The translations under genes were made by a program, and so were the position numbers. Below are positions 33,644-43,050 of a stretch of DNA of 64,000 nucleotides, piece after piece; within the stretch, counting starts at the first letter, position 1, and every line of letters starts with the position of its first letter. Source of the stretch: Actinobacillus suis ATCC 33415. Its GTDB lineage: Bacteria > Pseudomonadota > Gammaproteobacteria > Enterobacterales > Pasteurellaceae. Under the pieces are notes generated by a model. It worked only from the letters and a program-made list of their open reading frames with translations. It did not search any database and was not told the origin of the DNA. The DNA lies in NCBI RefSeq assembly GCF_000739435.1, contig NZ_CP009159.1:1922001-1986000 (forward strand), read 5' to 3'.

Positions 33644-34723
33644 TTATATCTCCATATATTTCTTTGAATTATTCACAATCGCTTTACCGATTTGTTCAGC
33701 ATATTTAGGCGGAACGGCATTACCGATTAATCGCGCTATAGCCTCCCTTCCGTTCGCCTTAAACACATAATCTTTAGGAAAGGATTGTAAAGTAGCTCCT
33801 TCACGTAAAGACAAGGCCCGATCTTCTTCCGGATGAGCAAAACGCCCGTTGGAAATACTGAAAAATTTTGTTGTAATCGTAGGCGAAGGCTGATCCCACC
33901 ATAAACGACCGAATGTATCTTTAAAGTAGTTATCTTTTCCAATAAAGCATTTAAGTTGTAAGTCAGGTCTATTAGCGAAAGCTAGGCGAGTACCGCCATC
34001 TTTAGGCACTAAACTCAAACGCTGCATATTAATTTCGGATAATCCTGCGCAACTATGTAGATATTCGCTTACATCTTGGTGACCTGCTGGTATTTTAGGA
34101 AATCCGTTTTTTTCACCCAATACGTCTCGAACCGTTAGTACTTTGTCTTTTAATTCTAAAGGCTCTAATTTATCTTGCGTTACTCGATTTGCAATTAAAG
34201 TGAAACGTTTACGACTTTGCGGAACACCGTAGTTCTTTGTGTTGTGTATTCCGAAATGAACCGTATACCCCAATTCTTCCAATCTTCGTACAAAAATATC
34301 CAGACCGCTTTCTTCTTGACGAGTGAAAATCCCCGGGACATTTTCTACAACAACATATCCTGGAACAAAATATTCTACGAATCGTTGGAATTCGGACAGT
34401 AGGCTTTTAGATTTTTCCGATTTTTCTTTACTGGTTCGAATAACACTCCAATATTGACAAGGGCTACAACCGACTAAAATCAAATTATCGTCTTTTCGAG
34501 AAATATCTAGAGTCTTTTCTAATTCTTTTTCCGTTAATTCAAAAACGTTTGCATGAATAAAGGAAGCTCCTTTTATATTTGTCTCGTAAGTTTCTTTACA
34601 ATTTATTTCGTAATCGATCCCTGCAAGTATTCGAATACCCGCTTCTTGTAGACCGTAACTCATTCCCCCGCCACCACAGAAAAAATCAACGGCTTTCAAT
34701 TGTTTCATCATATTTTCAACCAT
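33644..34723 (-). CDS. DNA (cytosine-5-)methyltransferase
   Basis: The 359-aa protein has the ordered C5 motifs: I (VDFFCGGGGMSYGL), IV with the catalytic Cys (GCSPCQYWS), VI (VVVENVPG), VIII (GVPQSRKRFTLIA) and X (RLIGNAVPPKYAEQI). The target-recognition region lies between VIII and IX and gives no clue to the site. It heads a three-gene operon with the GHKL-nuclease and vsr. One near-match to the uptake word (34301 region) is the only one I see in 3.4 kb. Confidence 0.93.
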   Translation of the reverse strand: MVENMMKQLKAVDFFCGGGGMSYGLQEAGIRILAGIDYEINCKETYETNIKGASFIHANVFELTEKELEKTLDISRKDDNLILVGCSPCQYWSVIRTSKEKSEKSKSLLSEFQRFVEYFVPGYVVVENVPGIFTRQEESGLDIFVRRLEELGYTVHFGIHNTKNYGVPQSRKRFTLIANRVTQDKLEPLELKDKVLTVRDVLGEKNGFPKIPAGHQDVSEYLHSCAGLSEINMQRLSLVPKDGGTRLAFANRPDLQLKCFIGKDNYFKDTFGRLWWDQPSPTITTKFFSISNGRFAHPEEDRALSLREGATLQSFPKDYVFKANGREAIARLIGNAVPPKYAEQIGKAIVNNSKKYMEI

Positions 34724-35046
34724 CTTAAACTCTATATTTCAACTGTATAACATCACTATTTATTTTTTAGGAAATGATAACCGTATATCCTGTAATAAGG
34801 AAGCTATTCTAGACAACCAGCAAGATTCTTTTCTCATTACTTGTTAAAAAATTACAACTGTTTTCTTCCTAAACAACTTTAAAGCCATTAAACAAAATTC
34901 AGTTATCCTAAAATTTCGAATAAATGTTAATACGCTCAAACCAACCGCACTTTCTCCAGTGCGGTTTTTATCTCTCTTCGTCCAATTTCTTTATTCTGCT
35001 AACTAAGCTATGATGCACTGATGATAAATAGTTATAGCGAGCCACA
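34724..35046. other. 323-bp intergenic region with an orphan terminator
   Basis: This gap holds the promoter area of the methyltransferase operon and the acpH start. A perfect terminator hairpin, AACCGCACT (34943-34951)/AGTGCGGTT (34958-34966) plus a T run, points along the plus strand but has no plus-strand gene before it. Its left arm contains a Haemophilus-type uptake word. It may be the leftover end of a gene replaced when the methyltransferase operon came in. Confidence 0.6.
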
Positions 35047-35658
35047 ATGAACTTTCTTGCCCACAGTATGATTTCCTTTGAATTAGACAAAATAATGCCG
35101 AATAGCCGTACTTTATTTGGTAATTTTGCCGGCGATTTTTATAAGGGACGAATCGAGAATTTAGCGGTGGCAAGCCATATTCAAAACGGGGTAAGACTAC
35201 ACCGCTTGATCGACAGCACGACAGATCGGCGAGAAAACTTCCTCAATCCGTTACTTGCCGAAGAATTGGGGCGATTTAAAGGGATTGTGTCGGATATTGT
35301 GATTGACCACTTTCTCGCGAAAAATTTTAACCGCTTGTTTGGACAAGAACTGGCACAAGTTGAAACCGACATTTTGGATAACATTATTCAACATCAACCT
35401 ATTTTCCCACAGGGTTTCTCTTCGCTATTTAATTGGTTGGCACAGAACCGAGCCTTGTCTCACTACACTGACGTTGATTTTTTAACTGACCGAGTATTTA
35501 CAGGAATGGCGCAACGTATCACACGTGGCGAGATACTACGCTCCGCAGGAGATGTGCTGAAAAAGCACTATGTAGAACTGGAGATATTAGCGATACAAGA
35601 ATTTAGCTACACCAAACAGGAAAGTCTGCGTAAATATTTAGCGTTGTTGAACCAGTAA
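35047..35658 (+). CDS. acpH: Acyl carrier protein phosphodiesterase
   Basis: AcpH removes the 4'-phosphopantetheine arm from holo-ACP. The 203-aa protein shows the family pattern: MNFLAH at the N-terminus, LFGNFAGDFYKG, a GVRLHRLIDSTTD block and DIVIDHFLAKNF, the His/Asp-rich metal-binding segments of this HD-like family. It lies next to the restriction locus on one side and a flavoprotein gene on the other. Confidence 0.88.
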   Translation: MNFLAHSMISFELDKIMPNSRTLFGNFAGDFYKGRIENLAVASHIQNGVRLHRLIDSTTDRRENFLNPLLAEELGRFKGIVSDIVIDHFLAKNFNRLFGQELAQVETDILDNIIQHQPIFPQGFSSLFNWLAQNRALSHYTDVDFLTDRVFTGMAQRITRGEILRSAGDVLKKHYVELEILAIQEFSYTKQESLRKYLALLNQ

Positions 35659-35665
35659 ACAGCAA

Positions 35666-35712
35666 ACAAGCGGTTAAAATTCACAAATTTTTTGCAAAAT
35701 TTAACCGCTTGT
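35666..35712. terminator. Bidirectional uptake-signal dyad terminator
   Basis: ACAAGCGGTTAAA (35666-35678) pairs with TTTAACCGCTTGT (35700-35712); both arms are full uptake words. Confidence 0.75.
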
Positions 35713-35714
35713 TA

Positions 35715-36197
35715 TTAATGCTCCTTACACGCCCATTCCGTAACAATTAGTTTCATCACGGCGATGCGGTTCAGTTCGTTTTCCTCAAACTGCCAATCGG
35801 ATTTGCCGGTGTAATGTTCCATTAAATATTGCAGAATCGTGACTTTTTCCGAACGTTCTTCAATCAGAGAAATTTCGCCCTTGCCGATAATACTTTGATA
35901 GCGGAAAGAATAATGGCAAGCAATCTCTGCCGTCACCAGTTCGTGTTTACGATCCATTTGAAAGCCCACAATCTTTTGTTGTTTGATTAAATCGATCTTC
36001 TTACCTTTTTGATGACCGTGAAAATAAAGCTCTAAGCGATCATCAAATTGCTTGAAGGCGAAGTTGAGCGGCAGAATGTAAACCCCTTGTTCTTCTTGAA
36101 AACCCAATCGACATACATCGCACTGGCGCATAATCTCAAGCATTTGTTCATAATCATTCACCGCTCGGTCTTTACGTCGGATTTTGTTGTGCTGCAT
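35715..36197 (-). CDS. Pyridoxamine 5'-phosphate oxidase-like flavin-binding protein
   Basis: The 160-aa protein belongs to the split-barrel FMN-binding fold, close to the NimA-type group: CRLGFQEEQGVYILPLNFAF, then LELYFHGHQKGKKIDLIKQ, GFQMDRKHELV and SIIGKGEISLIE. The start at 36197 is chosen because AGGAAA stands before it. NimA relatives reduce nitroimidazoles, but many bind FMN or heme with unknown roles. No function is assigned. Confidence 0.82.
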   Translation of the reverse strand: MQHNKIRRKDRAVNDYEQMLEIMRQCDVCRLGFQEEQGVYILPLNFAFKQFDDRLELYFHGHQKGKKIDLIKQQKIVGFQMDRKHELVTAEIACHYSFRYQSIIGKGEISLIEERSEKVTILQYLMEHYTGKSDWQFEENELNRIAVMKLIVTEWACKEH

Positions 36198-36232
36198 ATT
36201 TTTCCTGTAATGTTTAAGTTTGATATTGCAAA

Positions 36233-36279
36233 ACAAGCGGTCAAAATTCGCAAACTTTTTGCAAAATTTAACCGCTTGT
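36233..36279. terminator. Uptake-signal dyad after the Kef-type gene
   Basis: ACAAGCGGT (36233-36241) faces ACCGCTTGT (36271-36279), with an AT-rich interior. It lies directly downstream of the antiporter stop. Confidence 0.65.
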
Positions 36280-36284
36280 AAATA

Positions 36285-38093
36285 TTACTCTCTCGCTAAA
36301 ATTTTCTGAATTTCCGCCATAATTTCTTGGTCTTGTTCGAGAGCGATACGATACATTTCTTCGTTTTTGAAACGCTCGATTTTCGGGTCATACACTTCTG
36401 ACATAAGCTTCACACTATGGCGATCTTTGCCGAAGTACATATTGCCGATTTCATGCACTTTATCCGCATCCAGCCCGAGTTCGCGTAACGCTTGTTTGCC
36501 GGTACGCAATGCACCGTCAAAGGTCTCTCGCACTTCAATATCCGCACCGGATTGTACCAACTCGTAAACGTGATAACGGTCGTAAGCACGTGCGATGATT
36601 TTAATATGTGGGTTCACGCTGCGTGCGTATTTCACAATTTCTAACGTTTGTTTCGGATTATCAATCGCCACAATTAGCATTTGTGCGGTTTGAATACCCG
36701 CCGCTTTAAGTAAATCAGGGTGAGCACCATTACCGTAATAACTTTTTACACCACGTTTTTTCATTCCTGCGATAAGTTTCGGATTCAGCTCGATAATGGT
36801 CGGGTGATAGCCTGTCATTTGCAATAAATGATTGACCACTTGTCCGAAACGACCTAAGCCGACCAAGATAATCGGGTTCTGTTCTTCAATATGATCATGC
36901 GGTTTGATTTCGTCAATTTTTTGCAAGCGAGGCACGATAAATTTCTGGCTCACAATAATCATTAACGGCGTGAAGACCATCGATAGCACCACAATTGCCG
37001 TCATATTGGCGTGTACCGTGTCATCAATTACTTTTTGGGCGTGCGCTGCTGCAAACAACACAAACGCAAATTCACCACCCTGCGCCATTACGATTGCACG
37101 GTCGTGTGCGTCTAAATTGTTACTGCCGGAAAGGCGAGCGACTAAGAAAATCACCCCACCTTTAATCAACATCATTAATGCCACACCCGATAAAATCAGC
37201 CCTAAGTTGTCCCACACGACATTTAAGTCGAGCGACATCCCGACCGCAAGGAAAAATAAACCGAGCAATAAGCCTTTGAATGGGTCGATATCCACTTCTA
37301 ATTGATGACGGAAGCTAGATGTGGAAAGCAATACGCCGGCAGCAAATGCCCCCATTGCCGCTGAAAGGCCACTCACTTCCATTAATAGCGCTGAGCCAAG
37401 CACCACGAAAAGTGCTACGGCGGTCATCATTTCTCGGATTTTGGTACGTGCCAGCATTTTAAAGAATGGATTTAGCACCTTGGTTCCGATAATAAATAAG
37501 AAAACCATCGCAAACACGGCAATCGAAATTTTTTGCCAAATCGGCGTGCTAGCGCTTTCTGTTGAATGAATTGGCGAGAGAAAAGCGACAACCGCCAATA
37601 ACGGTACAATCAACATATCTTCGAATAACAGGATGGAGACCATTTTACGACCACGTTCAGAGGTCATTTCGCCTCGTTCACTTAACACTTGCATCACAAT
37701 CGCCGTGGAAGTCAACACGAAACCTGCCGCACTGACAAATGCCACCTGCCATGAATAGCCGAATGCCATCACTAAACCGGTGAGCGCAATCGCCGCACCA
37801 ACCACCTGAAAGCTACCCAAGCCGAAAATATATTTGCGTAAGCCCCACAAATGCGCTGGCTGCATTTCCAATCCGACTAAAAACAGGAACATTACCACAC
37901 CGAGTTCGGCAATGTGCAAAATGGTATGCGGATCGGAAAATAAGCCCAAACCGAACGGACCAATCGCTAGTCCCCCCGCTAAATAACCTAATACCGAACC
38001 TAAACCGATACGCTTAAAAATCGGCACGGCAATAATTGCCGCACCCAATAACGCCACCACACTTGTTAATTGACTTGCTCCTTCTGCTGCCAT
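36285..38093 (-). CDS. Kef-type monovalent cation:proton antiporter (CPA2) with TrkA-N domain
   Basis: The 602-aa protein has 12 or so TM helices of the Na+/H+ exchanger fold (residues ~5-385), including GVVMFLFLVGLEMQPAHLWGL typical of KefB/KefC. A Rossmann RCK_N domain (from about 405, ILVGLGRFGQVVNHLL) and a short C-terminal tail follow. The family expels K+ and acidifies the cytoplasm during electrophile stress, gated by glutathione adducts. KefB and KefC cannot be told apart here, and no KefF/G-type ancillary gene is adjacent. Confidence 0.9.
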   Translation of the reverse strand: MAAEGASQLTSVVALLGAAIIAVPIFKRIGLGSVLGYLAGGLAIGPFGLGLFSDPHTILHIAELGVVMFLFLVGLEMQPAHLWGLRKYIFGLGSFQVVGAAIALTGLVMAFGYSWQVAFVSAAGFVLTSTAIVMQVLSERGEMTSERGRKMVSILLFEDMLIVPLLAVVAFLSPIHSTESASTPIWQKISIAVFAMVFLFIIGTKVLNPFFKMLARTKIREMMTAVALFVVLGSALLMEVSGLSAAMGAFAAGVLLSTSSFRHQLEVDIDPFKGLLLGLFFLAVGMSLDLNVVWDNLGLILSGVALMMLIKGGVIFLVARLSGSNNLDAHDRAIVMAQGGEFAFVLFAAAHAQKVIDDTVHANMTAIVVLSMVFTPLMIIVSQKFIVPRLQKIDEIKPHDHIEEQNPIILVGLGRFGQVVNHLLQMTGYHPTIIELNPKLIAGMKKRGVKSYYGNGAHPDLLKAAGIQTAQMLIVAIDNPKQTLEIVKYARSVNPHIKIIARAYDRYHVYELVQSGADIEVRETFDGALRTGKQALRELGLDADKVHEIGNMYFGKDRHSVKLMSEVYDPKIERFKNEEMYRIALEQDQEIMAEIQKILARE

Positions 38094-38215
38094 AAAACCT
38101 CCAAACTCAGAGACAAAAAAACAAGAATAAAAATAACATAAAATATATAAATGTTTGATAAGAATTGAAAAGTTAAAAAAATTCTAATTTTCCAAACTGC
38201 TAATAAAGTCATAAA

Positions 38216-38273
38216 ACAAGCGGTCGAATTTCGATAAAAATTTGCAAAAGTTTTACCAAATTCGACCGCTTGT
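38216..38273. terminator. Uptake-signal dyad between antiporter and patatin genes
   Basis: ACAAGCGGTCGAATTT (from 38216) faces AAATTCGACCGCTTGT (ending 38273). It follows the patatin gene on the minus strand. Confidence 0.7.
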
Positions 38274-38293
38274 GCTTAGAAACTTATCGGAGA

Positions 38294-39136
38294 CTACGCC
38301 GCTAAATACTCACGTAAAGCGGCTATTGATCGCTGGGCGTCCGCAACGCCCAGATCATACATTTGCTGTAATTTATGAGGATCTTTTTCCAAACGACTTA
38401 ACGGAACGGTTTGTGACGGACGAATCACAAAAATTTGTTGCGCTTGGTTTAGCTGAATAATGCGTTCTACCGTTTGATTGTAATCTTGATAACGCTGTTG
38501 CCAGCGCTCAATTAAGTGAGGATAACCACGATAAACCCACTTAAACAATGCCATTGAACTAGGCTTTTTGCGATATTCCAACGGGCGAGTTAAAACCAAT
38601 ACGATTTTGTCGTAGCCCAAATCAAGGCACTTCTGTAACGGAATACTATCGGCGATTCCGCCGTCCAAATATTTTTTGCCGTTAATTTCGACAAACTGAG
38701 ACACAAACGGCATAGCTGAAGTGGCACGAAACAACGCCATTTCCTTAAACACGTCTTGCACCTTAAAATATTCCGGTTCACCGGTTTCCACATTGGTAAG
38801 CGTAACCCAAAAGTCCATTTGCGATTGGGCAAAAGTGGCTTGGTCAAACGGATCATGAATAGTCGGCAATTCATAGAAAGCAAAATCATGATTAATCAGA
38901 TTACCGGTGGTAAACCAGCTTTTCAGACTTAAAAAGCGCTTATCATTCATATATTTTTTGTTGTAGCGTAATACTCGCCCACGCTGTTTAGACGGCAGAT
39001 TCACCCCGAATAATGCCCCTGCGGATACGGTAACGGCTCCATCAAATTCAAGTTGTTCATCCAGAAATACATCTAATACGCCGGCGGTAAACATTCCTCG
39101 CATCGCACCGCCTTCCAGCACTAATCCTACTTTCAT
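38294..39136 (-). CDS. Patatin-like phospholipase (YjjU type)
   Basis: The 280-aa protein has the patatin Ser-Asp dyad fold: LVLEGGAMRGMFTAGVLD (oxyanion loop), the nucleophile segment TVSAGA and the DGGIAD Asp motif. The first Gly of the usual GxSxG is a Thr, though Ser-Ala-Gly is kept. It resembles E. coli YjjU, of unconfirmed substrate. It has no signal peptide and is presumably cytoplasmic. Confidence 0.85.
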   Translation of the reverse strand: MKVGLVLEGGAMRGMFTAGVLDVFLDEQLEFDGAVTVSAGALFGVNLPSKQRGRVLRYNKKYMNDKRFLSLKSWFTTGNLINHDFAFYELPTIHDPFDQATFAQSQMDFWVTLTNVETGEPEYFKVQDVFKEMALFRATSAMPFVSQFVEINGKKYLDGGIADSIPLQKCLDLGYDKIVLVLTRPLEYRKKPSSMALFKWVYRGYPHLIERWQQRYQDYNQTVERIIQLNQAQQIFVIRPSQTVPLSRLEKDPHKLQQMYDLGVADAQRSIAALREYLAA

Positions 39137-39264
39137 CTACTTCTCCTCATTTGCTTAATTATTATAGGCAATAAAAAGATTAGGCTCTATATTGATACTA
39201 TAAACGAAGTAAAATTCCACAAACACCTTATGGATTTAAGTTATTTACTTCATTTTTTTGGATT

Positions 39265-39307
39265 TGTGAAAATGATCACAGTATTTTTTTCTGAGATTTT
39301 GTATGCT
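39265..39307 (+). promoter_or_regulatory. CRP site and class II promoter of mglBAC
   Basis: TGTGA-N6-TCACA at 39265-39280 is a perfect CRP core. A -10-like TATGCT lies at 39302-39307, predicting a start near 39314 and placing the CRP centre at about -41.5, the class II position. It indicates glucose-repressed, cAMP-CRP-activated transcription. Confidence 0.8.
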
Positions 39308-39365
39308 TCGCCCAACTACTTTAACCGTAGCTCATCATAATACTTTTATACCAGAGGGTAACTCT

Positions 39366-40358
39366 ATGAAAAAAACCGTATTAAGCACCTTAGCATTAGC
39401 CATTGCATTAGGCGCAGGTATTAGTACCGCACAAGCAGAAACACGTATCGGTGTGACCATCTACAAATATGACGATAACTTTATGGCGTTAATGCGTAAA
39501 GAAATCGATAAAGAAGCGAACCAATTAAAAGATGTGAAGTTATTAATGAATGACTCACAAAACACCCAATCCATTCAAAACGACCAAGTTGACGTATTGC
39601 TTTCTAAAGGCGTAAAAGCATTAGCCATCAACTTGGTTGACCCTTCAGCGTCAAAAACCATTATTGATAAAGCGAAAAGTGAAGATTTACCAATCGTGTT
39701 CTTCAATAAAGACCCGGGTGCAAAAGCCGTAGCAAGCTATGACAAAGCTTATTACGTGGGTACTGATCCGAAAGAATCCGGTTTAATCCAAGGTGATTTA
39801 ATTGCAAAACAATGGAAAGCAAATCCGGCATTCGACCTAAATAAAGACGGTAAAGTGCAATACGCTTTATTAAAAGGTGAACCGGGTCACCCTGATGCGG
39901 AAGCACGTACTAAATACGTGGTGGAAGGCTTAGCCGCACAAGGAATCCAAAGCGAACAAATCTTTATGGATGCGGCATTGTGGGATGCGGCACAAGCAAA
40001 AGATAAAGTGGACGCTTGGTTATCCAGCGGTAAGGCGAAAGATATTGAAGTGATTATCTCGAATAACGACGGTATGGCGTTAGGCGCATTAGAAGCTACT
40101 AAAGCGCACGGTCGTAAATTACCGATCTTTGGTGTGGACGCATTACCTGAAGCATTACAATTAATCAAAAAAGGCGAATTAGCCGGTACGGTGCTTAACG
40201 ATGCTGCCGGTCAAGGCAAAGCCGTAGTGCAATTAGCGGCAAATCTTGCAGAAGGTAAAGCGGCAGGTGAAGGCACCAGCTGGAAAATTGAGGAACGTGT
40301 TGTACGTATTCCTTATGTTGGCGTAGATAAAGATAATTTAGATAAATTTTTAAAATAA
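39366..40358 (+). CDS. mglB: Galactose/methyl galactoside ABC transporter periplasmic binding protein
   Basis: MglB binds D-galactose and D-glucose for import and, in enteric bacteria, chemotaxis. The ATG at 39366 gives 330 aa with a signal peptide ending AQA before ETRIGVTIY. The periplasmic binding fold shows [22 protein letters not shown] and [23 protein letters not shown] precedes the start. It heads mglBAC. Confidence 0.95.
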   Translation: MKKTVLSTLALAIALGAGISTAQAETRIGVTIYKYDDNFMALMRKEIDKEANQLKDVKLLMNDSQNTQSIQNDQVDVLLSKGVKALAINLVDPSASKTIIDKAKSEDLPIVFFNKDPGAKAVASYDKAYYVGTDPKESGLIQGDLIAKQWKANPAFDLNKDGKVQYALLKGEPGHPDAEARTKYVVEGLAAQGIQSEQIFMDAALWDAAQAKDKVDAWLSSGKAKDIEVIISNNDGMALGALEATKAHGRKLPIFGVDALPEALQLIKKGELAGTVLNDAAGQGKAVVQLAANLAEGKAAGEGTSWKIEERVVRIPYVGVDKDNLDKFLK

Positions 40359-40369
40359 GTGAAGTTGTT

Positions 40370-40402
40370 TAGGCACGGGTGGATCACTCGTGCCTATTTT
40401 TT
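40370..40402 (+). terminator. Hairpin between mglB and mglA
   Basis: TAGGCACG (40370-40377) pairs with CGTGCCTA (40389-40396), with an inner GTG/CAC pairing and a T6 run. It looks like a partial terminator that gives more mglB than mglAC transcript. Confidence 0.8.
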
Positions 40403-40414
40403 AGGGAGTGAGAT

Positions 40415-41914
40415 ATGACAAGTGAAGTACTGCTCACAATGACAAATGTTAGTAAGTCTTTCCCCGGCGTAAAAGCGTTGGATAAAGCTAACTTAACCGT
40501 AAAATCCCATAGCGTACACGCCTTAATGGGCGAAAACGGCGCGGGTAAATCCACCCTGCTCAAATGCTTATTCGGGATTTATGCCAAAGATGAAGGCGAA
40601 ATTTTATTTTTAGGCAAACCGGTAAATTTTAAAACCTCAAAAGAGGCACTCGAAAACGGGATTTCAATGGTTCACCAAGAATTGAATCTCGTAAAACAAG
40701 TGAGCGTCATGGATAACCTTTGGCTTGGGCGTTATCCGCTAAAAGGACCGTTTGTCGATCACGATAAAATGTACCGTGATACCAAAGCAATTTTTGATGA
40801 ATTAGATATTGATGTCGATCCGCGCGATAAAGTGGCGAAATTGTCTGTATCACAAATGCAGATGATTGAAATCGCTAAAGCCTTCTCCTACAACGCTAAA
40901 ATTGTGATTATGGATGAGCCGACTTCTTCGCTTTCTGAAAAAGAAGTTGAACATCTATTTAAAATCATCCAAAAATTAAAAGATCGTGGCTGCGGCATTA
41001 TTTATATCTCGCACAAAATGGATGAAATCTTCAAAATTTGTGACGAAATTACTATCTTGCGTGACGGAAAATGGGTAAACACCGTTGCGATTAAAGATAC
41101 CTCAATGGAACAAATCGTTTCAATGATGGTAGGTCGTGAACTGACTCAACGTTTCCCGGAAAAAACTAATACACCGAAAGAAACCGTACTCGTGGTAGAA
41201 CATTTAACCGCCAAAAATCAGCCGTCTATTCAAGATGTGAGTTTTGAACTACGGAAGGGTGAAGTGTTAGGGATTGCCGGTTTGGTCGGCGCAAAACGGA
41301 CTGATATTGTCGAAACTATTTTTGGGGTGCGTGAAAAAGCCGGCGGAACTATTACCTTAAATGGTAAAGCGGTAAACAACCGTAATGCATTTGAAGCAAT
41401 CAATAACGGTTTTGCGCTGGTTACCGAAGAACGCCGCTCAACCGGTATTTATGCAAATCTCAGCATCGAATTTAACTCTTTGATTTCAAATATGAAATCT
41501 TACTTAGGTAAATTAGGTTTACTCAGCAATAAAAAAATGAAAAGCGATACCCAATGGGTGATTGATGCGATGAACGTTAAAACACCGTCCCATCAAACCA
41601 GTATCGGTTCACTTTCCGGCGGTAACCAACAAAAAGTGATTATCGGCCGGTGGTTGTTAACCCAACCGGAAATTTTAATGTTGGACGAACCGACCCGAGG
41701 CATTGATATCGGGGCGAAATTCGAGATTTACCAATTAATTCTCGATTTAGCCAATAAAGATAAGGGAATCATTATGATTTCATCTGAAATGCCGGAACTA
41801 TTAGGGGTCACCGACCGAATTTTAGTCATGAGTAACGGGAAAGTGGCGGGCATCGTGGAAACCGCTAAAACCTCTCAAGAAGAAATCTTGCAGCTCGCTG
41901 CAAAATATTTATAA
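40415..41914 (+). CDS. mglA: Galactose/methyl galactoside ABC transporter ATPase
   Basis: MglA is the double ATPase of the Mgl importer. The 499-aa protein has two nucleotide-binding domains. The first has Walker [13 protein letters not shown] and Walker [12 protein letters not shown]. The second has signature LSGGNQQKV and Walker [12 protein letters not shown], while its Walker A is degenerate ([11 protein letters not shown]), normal for this sugar-transport subfamily. Confidence 0.95.
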   Translation: MTSEVLLTMTNVSKSFPGVKALDKANLTVKSHSVHALMGENGAGKSTLLKCLFGIYAKDEGEILFLGKPVNFKTSKEALENGISMVHQELNLVKQVSVMDNLWLGRYPLKGPFVDHDKMYRDTKAIFDELDIDVDPRDKVAKLSVSQMQMIEIAKAFSYNAKIVIMDEPTSSLSEKEVEHLFKIIQKLKDRGCGIIYISHKMDEIFKICDEITILRDGKWVNTVAIKDTSMEQIVSMMVGRELTQRFPEKTNTPKETVLVVEHLTAKNQPSIQDVSFELRKGEVLGIAGLVGAKRTDIVETIFGVREKAGGTITLNGKAVNNRNAFEAINNGFALVTEERRSTGIYANLSIEFNSLISNMKSYLGKLGLLSNKKMKSDTQWVIDAMNVKTPSHQTSIGSLSGGNQQKVIIGRWLLTQPEILMLDEPTRGIDIGAKFEIYQLILDLANKDKGIIMISSEMPELLGVTDRILVMSNGKVAGIVETAKTSQEEILQLAAKYL

Positions 41915-41930
41915 AAGCAAGGAGTGATGT

Positions 41931-42941
41931 ATGTCCGCTTTAAAACAGAATCGCACCATGGATTTTTTTAAACAAAATGCGATTTATTTTGTGTTATTAA
42001 TTTTGTTAATTGTCATTATTGCACAAGACCCAAGTTTCTTAAGTTTACGTAACTTCAGTAACATCTTATCGCAATCTTCCGTGCGTTTAATTATTGCGTT
42101 AGGGGTTGCCGGTTTAATTGTGACGCAAGGTACAGACTTATCCGCCGGTCGTCAGGTGGGACTGGCTGCGGTGATTACCGCAACCTTAATGCAATCGATG
42201 GAAAATATGAACCGAGTATTCCCCGATTTAGCTGAAATTCCGATTCCGGTTGTGATCCTTGCCGTATGTGCTATCGGCGCGGTTATCGGTTTATTAAATG
42301 GTTTTGTTATTGCTTATCTTAACGTAACGCCATTTATCGCCACCATGGGTACGATGATCATCGTTTACGGTATCAACTCACTTTATTATGATGCGGTAGG
42401 CGGTTCACCAATTGCCGGTTTTAGCGATAGTTTCTCCTCTTTTGCGCAAGGCTTCTTCCGCTTCGGTGATTTTAAACTTTCGTATATCACAATTTATGCG
42501 GTAATCGCTACGTTAATTATGTGGACGCTTTGGAATAAAACCCGCTTCGGTAAAAACATTTTTGCGATCGGCGGTAACCCGGAAGCAGCTCGAGTTTCAG
42601 GGGTAAACGTACCGCTTAACTTGATGGGTATTTATATGTTATCCGGCGTGTTCTACGCATTCGGCGGTATGTTAGAAGCCGGTCGTATCGGCTCGGCAAC
42701 CAATAACCTCGGCTTTATGTATGAAATGGATGCGATCGCAGCTTGTGTGGTAGGTGGCGTTTCATTTGCCGGTGGTGTCGGCACCATTATCGGCGTGGTG
42801 ACTGGGGTAATTATCTTTACCGTTATCAACTACGGTTTAACCTACATCGGTGTAAACCCATACTGGCAATACATTATTAAAGGCGGCATTATCGTGCTTG
42901 CGGTAGCGATTGACTCACTCAAATACGCGAAGAAAAAATAA
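41931..42941 (+). CDS. mglC: Galactose/methyl galactoside ABC transporter permease
   Basis: MglC is the inner-membrane permease (336 aa, 8-10 TM helices) of the BPD_transp_2 family. TQGTDLSAGRQVGLAAVI and GGNPEAARVSGVNV are typical of RbsC/MglC. AGGAGTG precedes the ATG, 16 nt after mglA. Confidence 0.95.
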   Translation: MSALKQNRTMDFFKQNAIYFVLLILLIVIIAQDPSFLSLRNFSNILSQSSVRLIIALGVAGLIVTQGTDLSAGRQVGLAAVITATLMQSMENMNRVFPDLAEIPIPVVILAVCAIGAVIGLLNGFVIAYLNVTPFIATMGTMIIVYGINSLYYDAVGGSPIAGFSDSFSSFAQGFFRFGDFKLSYITIYAVIATLIMWTLWNKTRFGKNIFAIGGNPEAARVSGVNVPLNLMGIYMLSGVFYAFGGMLEAGRIGSATNNLGFMYEMDAIAACVVGGVSFAGGVGTIIGVVTGVIIFTVINYGLTYIGVNPYWQYIIKGGIIVLAVAIDSLKYAKKK

Positions 42942-42955
42942 AGATTGTCCTTGTC

Positions 42956-43002
42956 CAAGCGGTGCTTTTTGCAAGATTTTTTGCAAATCGTACCGCTTTT
43001 TT
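42956..43002. terminator. Uptake-signal dyad after mglC
   Basis: CAAGCGGT (42956-42963) faces ACCGCTT and a T run (from 42992); TTTTTGCAAGA/TTTTTTGCAAA sits inside. It is shared with convergent rpoH. Confidence 0.65.
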
Positions 43003-43050
43003 ATTGCCTAAAGCGGTTAACTAATAGACCGCTTATCTACGTATAGCACA

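Noticed and set aside
41214..41320. Degenerate second Walker A in mglA as a possible defect
   Set aside because: A degenerate second P-loop is normal in MglA/RbsA-type ATPases.
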